Origin: UBA8516 sp035455245 | Lineage (GTDB): Archaea > Thermoproteota > Nitrososphaeria > Nitrososphaerales > Nitrosopumilaceae | Length of the DNA: 64,000 nucleotides | Direction of reading: 5' to 3' | NCBI GenBank assembly: GCA_035455245.1 | Contig: DATIFN010000016.1 | Span: forward strand, 62,001-126,000 | In this document: one piece after another, positions 6,663 to 15,057 of the stretch | Position numbering within the stretch: position 1 is the first letter of the stretch | Layout of the letters: every line of letters begins with the position of its first letter | The notes under the pieces: model-generated | What the model was told of the DNA's origin: nothing | Seen by the model: the letters and a program-made list of their open reading frames with translations, nothing else | Database searches by the model: none | Program-made: the position numbers and the translations under genes

Positions 6663-8933
6663 TTACTGTTTTGCGCGTAAAATGTTGAGAGCCGAACCAG
6701 CTTGGAACCACTTTATCTGAAATTTATTGTAAGAATGTTTGAGAAAAATTTCTTCTTTTGTTCCATCTTCATGATGTATGAAACATTTCAAAGGTTTTCC
6801 TTGCTCAAGATCAGATAACCCAACTATGCTGATTCTATCTGTTTCCTTTATTTTTTCATAATCATCAGGATTTGAAAATGTGAGAGCAAGGATACCTTGT
6901 TTTTTCAAATTTGTTTCATGTATGCGAGCAAAACTTTTTGTAATTACAGCAGCACATCCCATGAATCTTGGCGACATGGCAGCGTGTTCTCTGCTGCTCC
7001 CTTCACCATAGTTACGATCTCCAACAACTATCCATTTGATCCCCTTAGTTTTGTATTGTCTTGCAATGTTAGGAAATGGTTGTATATCTCCAGTGAGCAT
7101 GTTCTTTCCTTTTCCCACCTCGTTGTTGTATGCATTTACTGCACCAAGAAACATATTATCACTTAGCCTGTCAAGATGTCCACGATAAAACAACCAAGGT
7201 CCTGCTGGTGAAATATGATCAGTGGTGCATTTTCCTTTTGTCTTGACCAATATCGGTAAATTTGTATAGTCATTTCCGTCCCACTGTGGAAACGGTTCTA
7301 ATTTTTGCAGTCTTTCACTATTTTTGCTTATGATGACCTCTACCGAATCAGGATCTTCAGAAGGAGAAACATAGATTCCTTCAGTTTTTTGAAATCCTTT
7401 ACTCGGAACTTCAGGTGCTCTTTTTGGAGGTTCGAGTATAAACTTGGAACCGTCGTGGGCAACTAGCGAGTCTTTTAGAGGATTAAATGATAATCTTCCG
7501 CCAAGAGCTAGTGCGATAATTATTTCTGGACTGCCAATGAAATTCATTGTTTCTCTCTTTCCGTCATTTCTTCCAGGAAAATTCCTATTATATGAGGTGA
7601 CGATTGTATTCGGTTCTCCTTTTTTGAGTTCTGGTCTATTCCACTGCCCTATGCATGGTCCACATGCGTTTGCAAGAACGGTTGCACCAATCTCTTTGAG
7701 AGAAGCCATCTGACCATCCCGTTCTATTGTTGCTCTAATTTGTTCTGAACCTGGAGTCACAAGGAGTGGAATCTTAGTTTTAACCCCTTTAGATTTTGCT
7801 TGATCAGCCAAGCTTGCCGCACGTGACATGTCTTCATACGAAGAGTTTGTGCAGCTTCCTATCAGAGCAACCGAAATGTTATCAAGATAATTGTTCTTTT
7901 TCACATCTTCTGCCATTTGAGAAATTGGTCTAGCAAGATCAGGTGTGTGTGGTCCTACCACATGTGGTTCCAGTGTTGAAAGATCTATTCTAATTACTTT
8001 ATCAAAGTAATTTTCAGGATTTTGTTCAACTTCTGCATCTTCAGTCAGTAAATCTTTGTATTTGTTTGCAAGATCTGCTAACATTCCACGACTTGTAGTT
8101 CTAAGATATACTTCCATTCTTTCATCATATGGAAACACAGAACAGGTGGCGCCAATTTCCGCACCCATGTTTGTTATTGTTGCCTTACCTGTACAGCTTA
8201 TTGATTCTGCTCCGGGACCAAAATATTCAATTATAGAATTTGTTCCACCAGAGACAGTAAGTTTTGAAGCAACATAGAGTATGATATCTTTTGGCGCAGT
8301 CCATCCATTAAGTTCCCCAGTCAAATAAATTCCGATACGTTTTGGATAAAGAAGCTCCCATGGAAGTCCCGCCATTGTTTCAGCTGCATCCAATCCACCA
8401 ACACCAATAGCGAGCATACCAAGACCACCGGCATTAGGGGTGTGAGAATCGGTACCAATCATGAGACCTCCAGGAAACGCATAATTTTCAAGAACAACTT
8501 GATGAATAATGCCTGCTCCAGGTTTCCAAAAACCAATACCATATTTTCTGCTTGCTGATTCTAAGAATTTGAAAACCTCACTGTTCTCGCTGATTGCAGC
8601 TTTTGTATCAGAATCGCCTTCTACTCTAGCTTGAATCAGATGATCGCAGTGAACCGTAGTAGGAAGAATAGTTCTTTTTAATCCAGCTTGCATAAACTGT
8701 AGAATTGTTGTTTGACCTGTTACATCTTGCAAAGCCACGCGATCAGGCCGCAGATATACATAGCTTTTTCCAGACTCAATATTATTTGCATCTCCCATGT
8801 CTTCAAAATGTCCAACTAGTATTTTCTCTGAAAGTGTAAGTGGTCTGTTTACTATTTTTCTGAATTTTTTAATATTATCTTCTACTTTTTTGTAGACGTT
8901 TGCAACAAGTTCAGGAGTAGTCTCTATTTCCAT
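6663..8933 (-). CDS. acn: Aconitate hydratase
   Basis: 756 residues, the single-chain aconitase size. The [4Fe-4S] ligands lie in GSCTNSSYED (about residue 362) and CGPCIGQWNRPELKKG (about residue 426). The substrate-binding SREHAAM motif (about 640) marks the C-terminal swivel domain. It isomerises citrate to isocitrate via cis-aconitate. Family practice suggests it feeds 2-oxoglutarate biosynthesis from the partial or full citric acid cycle of these autotrophs. Transcribed alone, minus strand, with an AT-rich promoter region upstream. Confidence 0.96.
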   Translation of the reverse strand: MEIETTPELVANVYKKVEDNIKKFRKIVNRPLTLSEKILVGHFEDMGDANNIESGKSYVYLRPDRVALQDVTGQTTILQFMQAGLKRTILPTTVHCDHLIQARVEGDSDTKAAISENSEVFKFLESASRKYGIGFWKPGAGIIHQVVLENYAFPGGLMIGTDSHTPNAGGLGMLAIGVGGLDAAETMAGLPWELLYPKRIGIYLTGELNGWTAPKDIILYVASKLTVSGGTNSIIEYFGPGAESISCTGKATITNMGAEIGATCSVFPYDERMEVYLRTTSRGMLADLANKYKDLLTEDAEVEQNPENYFDKVIRIDLSTLEPHVVGPHTPDLARPISQMAEDVKKNNYLDNISVALIGSCTNSSYEDMSRAASLADQAKSKGVKTKIPLLVTPGSEQIRATIERDGQMASLKEIGATVLANACGPCIGQWNRPELKKGEPNTIVTSYNRNFPGRNDGKRETMNFIGSPEIIIALALGGRLSFNPLKDSLVAHDGSKFILEPPKRAPEVPSKGFQKTEGIYVSPSEDPDSVEVIISKNSERLQKLEPFPQWDGNDYTNLPILVKTKGKCTTDHISPAGPWLFYRGHLDRLSDNMFLGAVNAYNNEVGKGKNMLTGDIQPFPNIARQYKTKGIKWIVVGDRNYGEGSSREHAAMSPRFMGCAAVITKSFARIHETNLKKQGILALTFSNPDDYEKIKETDRISIVGLSDLEQGKPLKCFIHHEDGTKEEIFLKHSYNKFQIKWFQAGSALNILRAKQ

Positions 8934-9015
8934 GATTGATCAATATAGAATAATTGAGAATTTAATATAAATGGTCACAGGGGTTTGTAATGTAAGCATT
9001 TTGTTGCTTTCAAAT

Positions 9016-9633
9016 TTAGTTTTTATTTTTGATTAAATTAACAAAATATTTGTGTAATGAAAGGTCATCTGTTAGTTCTGGATGAAATGAAGTACCGATG
9101 ATATTTCCCTGTTTTACTGCCACAATTTTTTCATTAAATTTTGATATTACATCTACATTTTTCCCTGTTTCAACAATAGATGGTGCACGAATAAACACTC
9201 CTTGAAATTTTGGGATTCCTATCCTTTCCATTGATAATTCTGATTCAAATGAATCACGTTGTCGTCCAAAGGTATTCCTTTCAACTTTTACATCCAATAA
9301 ATCCAAAAGAGGCTGGTCCATATCACCAACTACCCTATCCTTTACTTTTTTTGATAGCAATATCATACCTGCACAGATCCCAAGAACAGGCATGCCTGAA
9401 AGAATTTTTTCTTTAATCTGTTTTAAAGAGCCATTTACAAGAGAGAGTTGTCCAATTACAGTACTTTCTCCTCCCGGGATTATCATTCCATCAAGGTCAG
9501 AAATTTGTTCTGGATATTTTATTTCGTTAACAATTCCTTCAATTCCAAGTTCTTCAAGGGCCATCTTTGTAGCCATGATGTTTTCCGCAACATCGCCTTG
9601 TACAGCAAGGACTCCTATATTCAATCCACTCAT
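9016..9633 (-). CDS. pdxT: PLP synthase glutaminase subunit PdxT
   Basis: 205 residues, class I glutamine amidotransferase. Visible are GGESTVIGQL (substrate loop), the nucleophile in GICAGMILL, and the catalytic His-Glu in FHPEL near the C-terminus. It releases ammonia from glutamine for channelling to PdxS. Its ATG overlaps the pdxS stop by four bases, as expected for subunits made in a fixed ratio. Confidence 0.96.
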   Translation of the reverse strand: MSGLNIGVLAVQGDVAENIMATKMALEELGIEGIVNEIKYPEQISDLDGMIIPGGESTVIGQLSLVNGSLKQIKEKILSGMPVLGICAGMILLSKKVKDRVVGDMDQPLLDLLDVKVERNTFGRQRDSFESELSMERIGIPKFQGVFIRAPSIVETGKNVDVISKFNEKIVAVKQGNIIGTSFHPELTDDLSLHKYFVNLIKNKN

Positions 9634-10598
9634 GCCGTACTTCCACGCTCTTGCATCTTAAGTTCAAGATTTTTGGTATCAAGTCCTAACATAGATTGTC
9701 TTTCATCTATCATTTTTTGTGCTTCCTTTACTTTGTCTGGATCTTCCCAAAAAGTCGTAGCAAGCACTATAGCTTGTGCTCTTTCCTTTGCATCTTCGGC
9801 TTTGAATATTCCAGATCCTACAAAAATTCCATCGCAACCAAGAGTCATAAGATATGCTGCATCCGCCGGTGTGGATATACCTCCAGCTGCAAAGTTGACT
9901 ACTGGCAATCTTCCAAGACTTGCAGTTCCTTCTACAAGTTCATACGAAACTCTCAGATCTCTTGCCATGCGAATCAATTCTTGTTCATCGCCTGAATCAT
10001 AGATCGATTTTATTTTCCTTAGTTCATCATTTACATTTTTTATGTGAGTTACTGCTTCTGCAACATTACCTGTCCCAGGCTCTCCTTTTGTTCTAATCAT
10101 AGCTGCACCTTCTTCTATTCTACGGAGTGCCTCTCCAAGACTTCTTGCACCATTTACAAATGGTGTCGTGAAATCCCATTTCCAAATATGGTGCAATTCG
10201 TCGGCAGGGGTCAAAACTTCTGACTCATCGATCATGTCCACATCTGTTTCTTGCAATACTTTTGCCTCATACACATGACCAATCCTACATTTTGCCATAA
10301 CTGGAATAGTAATAGAATCCATAATTTCTTGAATTATTCTAATACTTGCAGTTCTTGCAACACCTCCCGCTTTTCTTACATCAGATGGGAGTTTATCCAA
10401 AACCATAACAGAAACTGCGCCAGCGTCCTCAGCTATTTGTGCTTGTTCAACAGTTGTCACATCCATTACAACTCCGTTTTTTAGCATGTGAGCAAGTCCG
10501 CGTTTTAGGGTAGATGTTCCTCGTTTGATAGAATATGATTCTATTTTCTCATCTACAATTCCTTTTGAATTTACAACTTCACCAGAAAGTGGGATCAT
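9630..10598 (-). CDS. pdxS: PLP synthase subunit PdxS
   Basis: 322 residues, a (beta/alpha)8 barrel that builds pyridoxal 5'-phosphate from a pentose phosphate, a triose phosphate and ammonia. The lysine that binds the pentose is in PVMAKCRIGH, and the second lysine in MIRTKGEPGTG. LGRLPVVNFAAGGISTP is the phosphate-binding region. The barrel is slightly longer than many bacterial versions at the C-terminus (LELKMQERGSTA). First gene of the pdxS-pdxT pair. Confidence 0.97.
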   Translation of the reverse strand: MIPLSGEVVNSKGIVDEKIESYSIKRGTSTLKRGLAHMLKNGVVMDVTTVEQAQIAEDAGAVSVMVLDKLPSDVRKAGGVARTASIRIIQEIMDSITIPVMAKCRIGHVYEAKVLQETDVDMIDESEVLTPADELHHIWKWDFTTPFVNGARSLGEALRRIEEGAAMIRTKGEPGTGNVAEAVTHIKNVNDELRKIKSIYDSGDEQELIRMARDLRVSYELVEGTASLGRLPVVNFAAGGISTPADAAYLMTLGCDGIFVGSGIFKAEDAKERAQAIVLATTFWEDPDKVKEAQKMIDERQSMLGLDTKNLELKMQERGSTA

Positions 10599-10623
10599 GT
10601 TTGTTAATCGTTACGAGTGTTAT

Positions 10624-11157
10624 TTATTCTATTATTTCAGAAATTATTCCATCAAGCTCATCTTTTACATGGGTGATTAATGGAGGAATGAAATCACTGG
10701 TGGCATTCTGTTCTGGCCATTGGATACTACTTGTCAAGCCATTGAAAGTTATTTTTATTCCAAATTTGTCATATTCAGCAACATCATTTTTTACAGTAAA
10801 GGAATTTTTTGGGATTTGCATAAATCCAGTTTCTTTTATCAGAGCTTTGAGTTTTTTCATGGTGGCCTTTTCTAACTCACTATCTATGTCAGGTTCTGGC
10901 TTGCCATCTATTGTTACACTATACCTTACTTTCCCATCATTTTGAATCGATAAAAGTTCAGTCTTTGTGGCGCCAATAGTGTCAGTTATTCCAAATTGTA
11001 CCTTCTTCAGGTGTTGTTTACTATATTCGATGGAAATTACATCATTTGAATCTGCGGCAGTAATTGGAATTTCAGGCTTGGTGAGCTGTGGAATTGCTAT
11101 AAGGAGTGCAATAGCAACAGGAATTGCACCAACCAAAATCATAATGGGACGGACCAT
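10624..11157 (-). CDS. Membrane-anchored protein of unknown function
   Basis: 177 residues with one N-terminal hydrophobic helix (residues 4-25, MILVGAIPVAIALLIAIPQL) acting as an uncleaved anchor. An extracytoplasmic alpha/beta domain follows without cysteines. TKTELLSIQNDGKVRYSV and the tail resemble uncharacterised archaeal exported proteins, but no named domain is recognised. It lies 25 bases upstream of pdxS on the same strand and could be co-transcribed. Confidence 0.65.
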   Translation of the reverse strand: MVRPIMILVGAIPVAIALLIAIPQLTKPEIPITAADSNDVISIEYSKQHLKKVQFGITDTIGATKTELLSIQNDGKVRYSVTIDGKPEPDIDSELEKATMKKLKALIKETGFMQIPKNSFTVKNDVAEYDKFGIKITFNGLTSSIQWPEQNATSDFIPPLITHVKDELDGIISEIIE

Positions 11158-11355
11158 TGTTTTCTATAAATCCCCGTTTTTTCTTAGGTTTGTTGCCATA
11201 TTAACTTGAGAATCGATCTTTCCTATATGATGTTTTGAAATAATTTTTTTATCCAAATTTTGTTTTTTCGTCTTGATCGAAAACATTGAATCAAGTCAAA
11301 TAAATCTTCGGCAGTCAAGTAAATTAAAATCCTAGTGTATTTATCTCACTTGCGT

Positions 11356-11509
11356 GGGGTCGTAGCCTAGCCAGGCATGGCGACAGGATAGATCACATGA
11401 TCACCGCTAAGGGCTCCAGTGGTTTCACAAGCTTCACTGACGAAAGGATGATGTACAGTTTGGAGCTGTAGTGACCCGTGTGTCGCCGGTTCAACTCCGG
11501 TCGGCCCCA
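11356..11509 (+). tRNA. tRNA-Trp (CCA) with two introns
   Basis: The acceptor arm GGGGTCG pairs with CGGCCCC, the T arm is GCCGG/CCGGT, and the anticodon loop reads CTCCAG-A after splicing. A CCA tail is encoded at 11510-11512. The anticodon stem ACGGG/CCCGT forms only if two segments are removed. One is about 26 bases (11385-11410) after position 28. The other is 54 bases (11420-11473) at the canonical 37/38 site. At the first, exon GGCG pairs with intron CGCT in a bulge-helix-bulge arrangement. The second intron contains CTGA...GGATGATG, reminiscent of C/D box D'/C' motifs. Confidence 0.82.
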
Positions 11510-11617
11510 CCATCGTTATTACTGTTTTAGAGAACAGTTATAAGAGAAAAGCACCCTAGTGATATTCTGCATGATTATAATTAAATTAATTTTCAATTAT
11601 CTGGGAGTGATGTTAAA

Positions 11618-12250
11618 TTGAGTCGTGGTAATTTCCCAAGTTTTGGAATCTCAAAAACGGGAACATATGTTTCTGCGCTCAAAAATTACAACCTGCCACA
11701 TTTCATCCTTGAAAAAGTGGCAGAAGACTGCCAATCCGATCTAGTCAAAAAAGGCAGAATTGAAGATCGCCTGCAAAGTATGAATGATTCTGCTCTTGAA
11801 CTTCTTCACAAGGTTTTTGTTGATTGTGCGGAAGATGGTGATGGTGTTTATGCTAATTATCGTTTTTGTGCTTATATTTCAAGCATGTTCCACAAGTGTG
11901 AAATTTTACTCAATGAAAAGATTCAAGGTGCATCTGGTAAGCTCCACAAAGTACCTGTTGCAGTAAAAAATAATGGGATGTACGTAGCAATTGGCTTTAA
12001 CAAGTCTACAGGCGGCCCTATAAGCAAAAAGGAAGCCATAAAATTTTATGAAATAGTAGACGATGTCAAAAAAGGCGAACATGGCAATCTCTTGACAGAT
12101 GGGATTTACGGATCCTCAGTAGGTTTTGAAGGCGAAGCACTCGTAAATCTAGAGAATCTAAGTAAGGCTCGCAAAAAAGATCCCGAAAATAAAGTGGATT
12201 TCAAGACGGCAAGTTTTGAAAATAGGATTTATTCAGTTACCAAGTGTTAG
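11618..12250 (+). CDS. Hypothetical protein beside tRNA-Trp
   Basis: 210 residues, soluble, no signal peptide. The TTG at 11618 follows a Shine-Dalgarno-like GGGAGTGATG (11603-11612); the ATG inside that motif is followed at once by a stop codon. A glycine-rich central segment (GKLHKVPVAVKNNGMYVAIG) and GIYGSSVGFEGEALV suggest a beta-rich core. A nuclease-like fold is possible but no catalytic motif can be defended. No family is recognised. Confidence 0.6.
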   Translation: MSRGNFPSFGISKTGTYVSALKNYNLPHFILEKVAEDCQSDLVKKGRIEDRLQSMNDSALELLHKVFVDCAEDGDGVYANYRFCAYISSMFHKCEILLNEKIQGASGKLHKVPVAVKNNGMYVAIGFNKSTGGPISKKEAIKFYEIVDDVKKGEHGNLLTDGIYGSSVGFEGEALVNLENLSKARKKDPENKVDFKTASFENRIYSVTKC

Positions 12251-12388
12251 ATTATTTTTCCTTTGTTGGAAAAAATTATGTGCACTCTTTTCTATATGCA
12301 TGGTTTCGTTCCATGAAACAATTGTTTTCCATATTGTGAACAGATAAACTCAGGAATAAAAAATTGATACAAACAAATTCTGTATCTT

Positions 12389-12610
12389 TTACAACCATCT
12401 TATACCAGCGATTTCGTAATACTTTTCTTTTGCACGAGAATGCCTTGGTCTAACGTGTAATACTGCATTGCAGCAAGGACATTTTGATCCAACACATTTG
12501 AAATAAACACCACACACACTGCATCTTTTTTGCCCATTCATATAACGAAATGTTGTTTTACCTAGAAACCACTTGAACGTGGTTTTGCATTCTCCTTTAC
12601 AACTTAACAT
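12389..12610 (-). CDS. Small zinc-ribbon protein
   Basis: 73 residues. It has one CxxC pair in RCSVCGVYF and a second in KCPCCNAVL, typical of a zinc ribbon, plus an N-terminal CKGEC pair. The C-terminal half is basic (RPRHSRAKEKYYE), so nucleic-acid binding is plausible. It resembles small zinc-ribbon proteins seen in archaeal genomes; partner and target are unknown. Confidence 0.65.
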   Translation of the reverse strand: MLSCKGECKTTFKWFLGKTTFRYMNGQKRCSVCGVYFKCVGSKCPCCNAVLHVRPRHSRAKEKYYEIAGIRWL

Positions 12611-12654
12611 GGATACAATTAGAATTTCAAGATTAAAAGAAACTGGTGATTCTA

Positions 12655-13218
12655 CTATAACCGAAATTCAGATGTATTTATGGTTGAAAAAGTGTTAGGC
12701 TCATCTGCTTTTTTAAAAGTTTGATCATAATATTCAAAGGGCAAGGACGCGAAAAGATGTCGTGTCCATATCTCGTGAACTAGATCCACATAGTTTTTGT
12801 TACCTGTCTGCCTAAGAAATTCATGCGCCAGCTCGTGTGACACGACGCTACAATTTTTTTCAGCTAAAAATGCAATATCATCTTTTTTGATTCCAGCTTG
12901 CCACCAAACCATGCTAAAGTTCTCTGCATGATAACCTTCACATGTGCAATCTGTCCAAAGAGGTCTAAAATACGTGAGGTAAAAATGATAGATGTTCTCC
13001 CCTCGTTTTCTATGATCATTTAACAGCGATCCCATATTAATTCGGTGAAAAAAAGATGGAGTGACAGGCATTTGATCTGTTTGTACTTCAATTTTTTTTG
13101 AAAACGTTTTTTCAATCCATGTTTTATAAAATTGTGCCATTTGTGTAACATACTCAAATTCCCATGTTCTTCTTTCCAGATCTTGCTTCTTTACGACAAA
13201 AATAAAGTGGACAAGCAT
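12655..13218 (-). CDS. Putative zinc metallopeptidase-like (HEXXH) protein
   Basis: 187 residues. The motif SHELAHEFLRQTG at about residue 127 contains HEXXH, the zinc-binding helix of zincins, followed 16 residues later by HEIW, which could supply the third ligand. Aromatic-rich central part with CTCEGYH. There is no clear signal peptide; the first residues (LVHFIFVV) are only weakly hydrophobic. Substrate unknown. Divergent from the methyltransferase gene 53 bases away. Confidence 0.6.
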   Translation of the reverse strand: MLVHFIFVVKKQDLERRTWEFEYVTQMAQFYKTWIEKTFSKKIEVQTDQMPVTPSFFHRINMGSLLNDHRKRGENIYHFYLTYFRPLWTDCTCEGYHAENFSMVWWQAGIKKDDIAFLAEKNCSVVSHELAHEFLRQTGNKNYVDLVHEIWTRHLFASLPFEYYDQTFKKADEPNTFSTINTSEFRL

Positions 13219-13271
13219 AGTTGCAGGGATTAAAGCTAGAGTTAAAAGCTATTCGTATTTGAGAAATTATA

Positions 13272-14129
13272 ATGTCAAAATTCGATCCCAATGCATACAA
13301 AAAAAGAATCGTCGTTTCATGGAATGAATTTGCGTCAAAATACCATTCAGATTGGGCAAGTAAGGACATAGGTCCTTTCAAGAGTACATCAAAAATAGTA
13401 AAAATTTCAAAAATTAAAACTGGTGATGTTGTTCTTGATTTAGCATGTGGAACTGGTGTCGTTACAAAAAAGATTTCTGAGAAAATAGGAAATACCGGAA
13501 TGGTGATCGGAGTAGATATTTCTCTAGGGCCAATAAAAATTGCAAAAAAATGGATCCTGAAAAAAAATGTAAAGTTTGTTATTGAAGATGTTGAAAAAAT
13601 GAAATTTGATGAACAATTTGATGTTGTAACATGTCAGTTTGGTTTAATGTTTTTCCCAAATGTCCAACTTGTATTAAAAAAAGTTCGCAAATTTTTAAAA
13701 AAAGAAGGCAGGATTGTTGTTGCGGTTCATGGTAGCAAAAGTTCAACTCCATATTTTAGCTGTATTTCAAAGGAAGTGCTAAAATTCATACCAGACTTTC
13801 TTCCGCCAGGAACTCCGACAGTACACCGATTTGGAACAAAAAATCTCCTGAGAACGGAATTTGAAAAAGCTGGTTTCAAAAAAATTAAGATCCATGAATT
13901 TAATTTCAAATACACGCCAGGAACATTTCAAGATTATTGGAGAGACTATTTTTCTAATCTTACAACACCTTTAAAAAAGAAATTCAAATCTCTTGATGTA
14001 CGTCAGTTTGTAGAAATGAAAAAAAGAGTAGAAAAAAATACTAGGAGATTTACAAAAAATGGAAAAATTATTTTTCCCTGGAAGGTTTTGGTTCTTTCTG
14101 CAGTTAATCCAAAAAAGTTAAGTGATTAA
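13272..14129 (+). CDS. SAM-dependent methyltransferase
   Basis: 285 residues, class I Rossmann methyltransferase. Motif I is VLDLACGTGVVTKKI (about residue 55), an acidic SAM ribose ligand follows in GVDISLG, and the post-I region has IEDVEKMKFDEQFDVVTCQFG. It resembles the UbiE/COQ5-like group, but the C-terminal half is divergent and lysine-rich, so the substrate cannot be named. Its stop overlaps the convergent Lrp-like gene by four bases. Confidence 0.82.
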   Translation: MSKFDPNAYKKRIVVSWNEFASKYHSDWASKDIGPFKSTSKIVKISKIKTGDVVLDLACGTGVVTKKISEKIGNTGMVIGVDISLGPIKIAKKWILKKNVKFVIEDVEKMKFDEQFDVVTCQFGLMFFPNVQLVLKKVRKFLKKEGRIVVAVHGSKSSTPYFSCISKEVLKFIPDFLPPGTPTVHRFGTKNLLRTEFEKAGFKKIKIHEFNFKYTPGTFQDYWRDYFSNLTTPLKKKFKSLDVRQFVEMKKRVEKNTRRFTKNGKIIFPWKVLVLSAVNPKKLSD

Positions 14130-14365
14130 CTCTGTCCTTCTATTCCCATCAGAGTTAAAGTAGAGCGAATCTTTTCTATCTTGCGAATTTTCCAAGTGAT
14201 TACTTCTCTTAATGCTTCTACTGATGGCGATTCTATCTTGGCCAAAATATCATATGCACCAAAAGTGCCATGTACTTCCTTTACACCCTCAATGGACTTC
14301 AATTGTCCTATGATAGATTCTTCCGAGCCAAGTTCGCAGTTTATTAAGACATATGCTGTTGCCAT
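14126..14365 (-). CDS. Lrp/AsnC effector-binding-domain protein (no HTH)
   Basis: 79 residues from the ATG at 14365. The whole protein is a RAM/AsnC_trans_reg domain: ATAYVLINCELGSEES, then IEGVKEVHGTFGAYDILAKI, the usual pattern of strand-helix-strand with a GxYD turn. No DNA-binding helix-turn-helix is attached. Such stand-alone domains form amino-acid-binding oligomers and may pair with full-length Lrp proteins encoded elsewhere. Confidence 0.85.
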   Translation of the reverse strand: MATAYVLINCELGSEESIIGQLKSIEGVKEVHGTFGAYDILAKIESPSVEALREVITWKIRKIEKIRSTLTLMGIEGQS

Positions 14366-14428
14366 GGGGTAGGTATACAAATCAAATATATCAATAGATC
14401 TGTTGTAGAGTGAATTTATCAGAGTCTG

Positions 14429-14839
14429 TTAACTATTTGATTTCTTAATTATTATATCCCAGATGTTTTTTGGGACAGGCATTACTGATAACCTTGATAT
14501 GCGTAGAAGTTCCCAATTTTTGAACAATGGGTCTTTTTTCATCTCTTCTAAGGTTACAGGTCTTTTGAGCGGTTTTACGGCTTTAACATCTACAACGACA
14601 TATCTTTTGTCATCTTCTTTAGGATTGGGATATGGATGTGACAGTATCATAATAATTCCAACAGCCTGCTTTTCATCTTCAGTGTGATAGAAAAGGGCTT
14701 GATCTCCTTTTTTCATCGAGTTTAGATGTTTTAGAGCGAGGTTGTTGTGTACGCTATCCCATATTGTCTTTTTTTCTTTTTCAAGAGCAGCATAATTGTA
14801 TACTGATGGTTCTTGTTTTACTAACCAGTAATTTACCAT
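14429..14839 (-). CDS. EVE domain protein
   Basis: 136 residues. The EVE pattern is clear: YWLVKQEPSVYNYAAL at the N-terminus, then TIWDSVHNNLALKHL, GDQALFYHT and AVGIIMI. EVE domains belong to the PUA-like superfamily and bind modified bases in RNA or DNA. It overlaps the small frame downstream of pheT and may belong to the pheS-pheT transcript, which would fit an RNA-modification context. Confidence 0.9.
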   Translation of the reverse strand: MVNYWLVKQEPSVYNYAALEKEKKTIWDSVHNNLALKHLNSMKKGDQALFYHTEDEKQAVGIIMILSHPYPNPKEDDKRYVVVDVKAVKPLKRPVTLEEMKKDPLFKNWELLRISRLSVMPVPKNIWDIIIKKSNS

Positions 14840-15057
14840 TTAACGGTGTTACAATCATTTTCTTTATTGCTTTTTTGGTTATGAAGAATGTTCCCCGGGT
14901 CTGACCCACAAAAAGTCATTGGTAGCATTAGCGTTCCCTCATCTTTGTTCTTACACCGGGGTGCCCTGTCGCACGGCTGGGTGGACCAAAAATCATATTT
15001 TATCATCCCAGTCCGTCTGCGTGCATTTATGGGCATAATAATTTGGTTATCAGTCAA
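14833..15057 (-). CDS. Possible small Cys-containing protein, or structured RNA, between pheT and the EVE gene
   Basis: A 74-residue frame starts with TTG inside the end of pheT and ends inside the EVE start, as in a compact operon. It has four cysteines (PCDRAPRC; TFCGSDPG; ENDC). The segment 14890-14995 is clearly more GC-rich than its surroundings and has self-complementary stretches, so it could instead be a non-coding RNA on either strand. No family is recognised. Confidence 0.35.
   Translation of the reverse strand: MTDNQIIMPINARRRTGMIKYDFWSTQPCDRAPRCKNKDEGTLMLPMTFCGSDPGNILHNQKSNKENDCNTVKW

Noticed and set aside
9448..10002. Long plus-strand frame opposite pdxT/pdxS
   Set aside because: It lies entirely antisense to two clear enzymes and has low-complexity Ser/Cys-rich sequence without a motif.
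11450..11475. Hairpin TACAG-TTTGGAG-CTGTA that looks like a tRNA-Pro (TGG) anticodon arm
   Set aside because: Using it leaves a 14-base variable region and no matching D arm; the tRNA-Trp reading with introns accounts for all arms.
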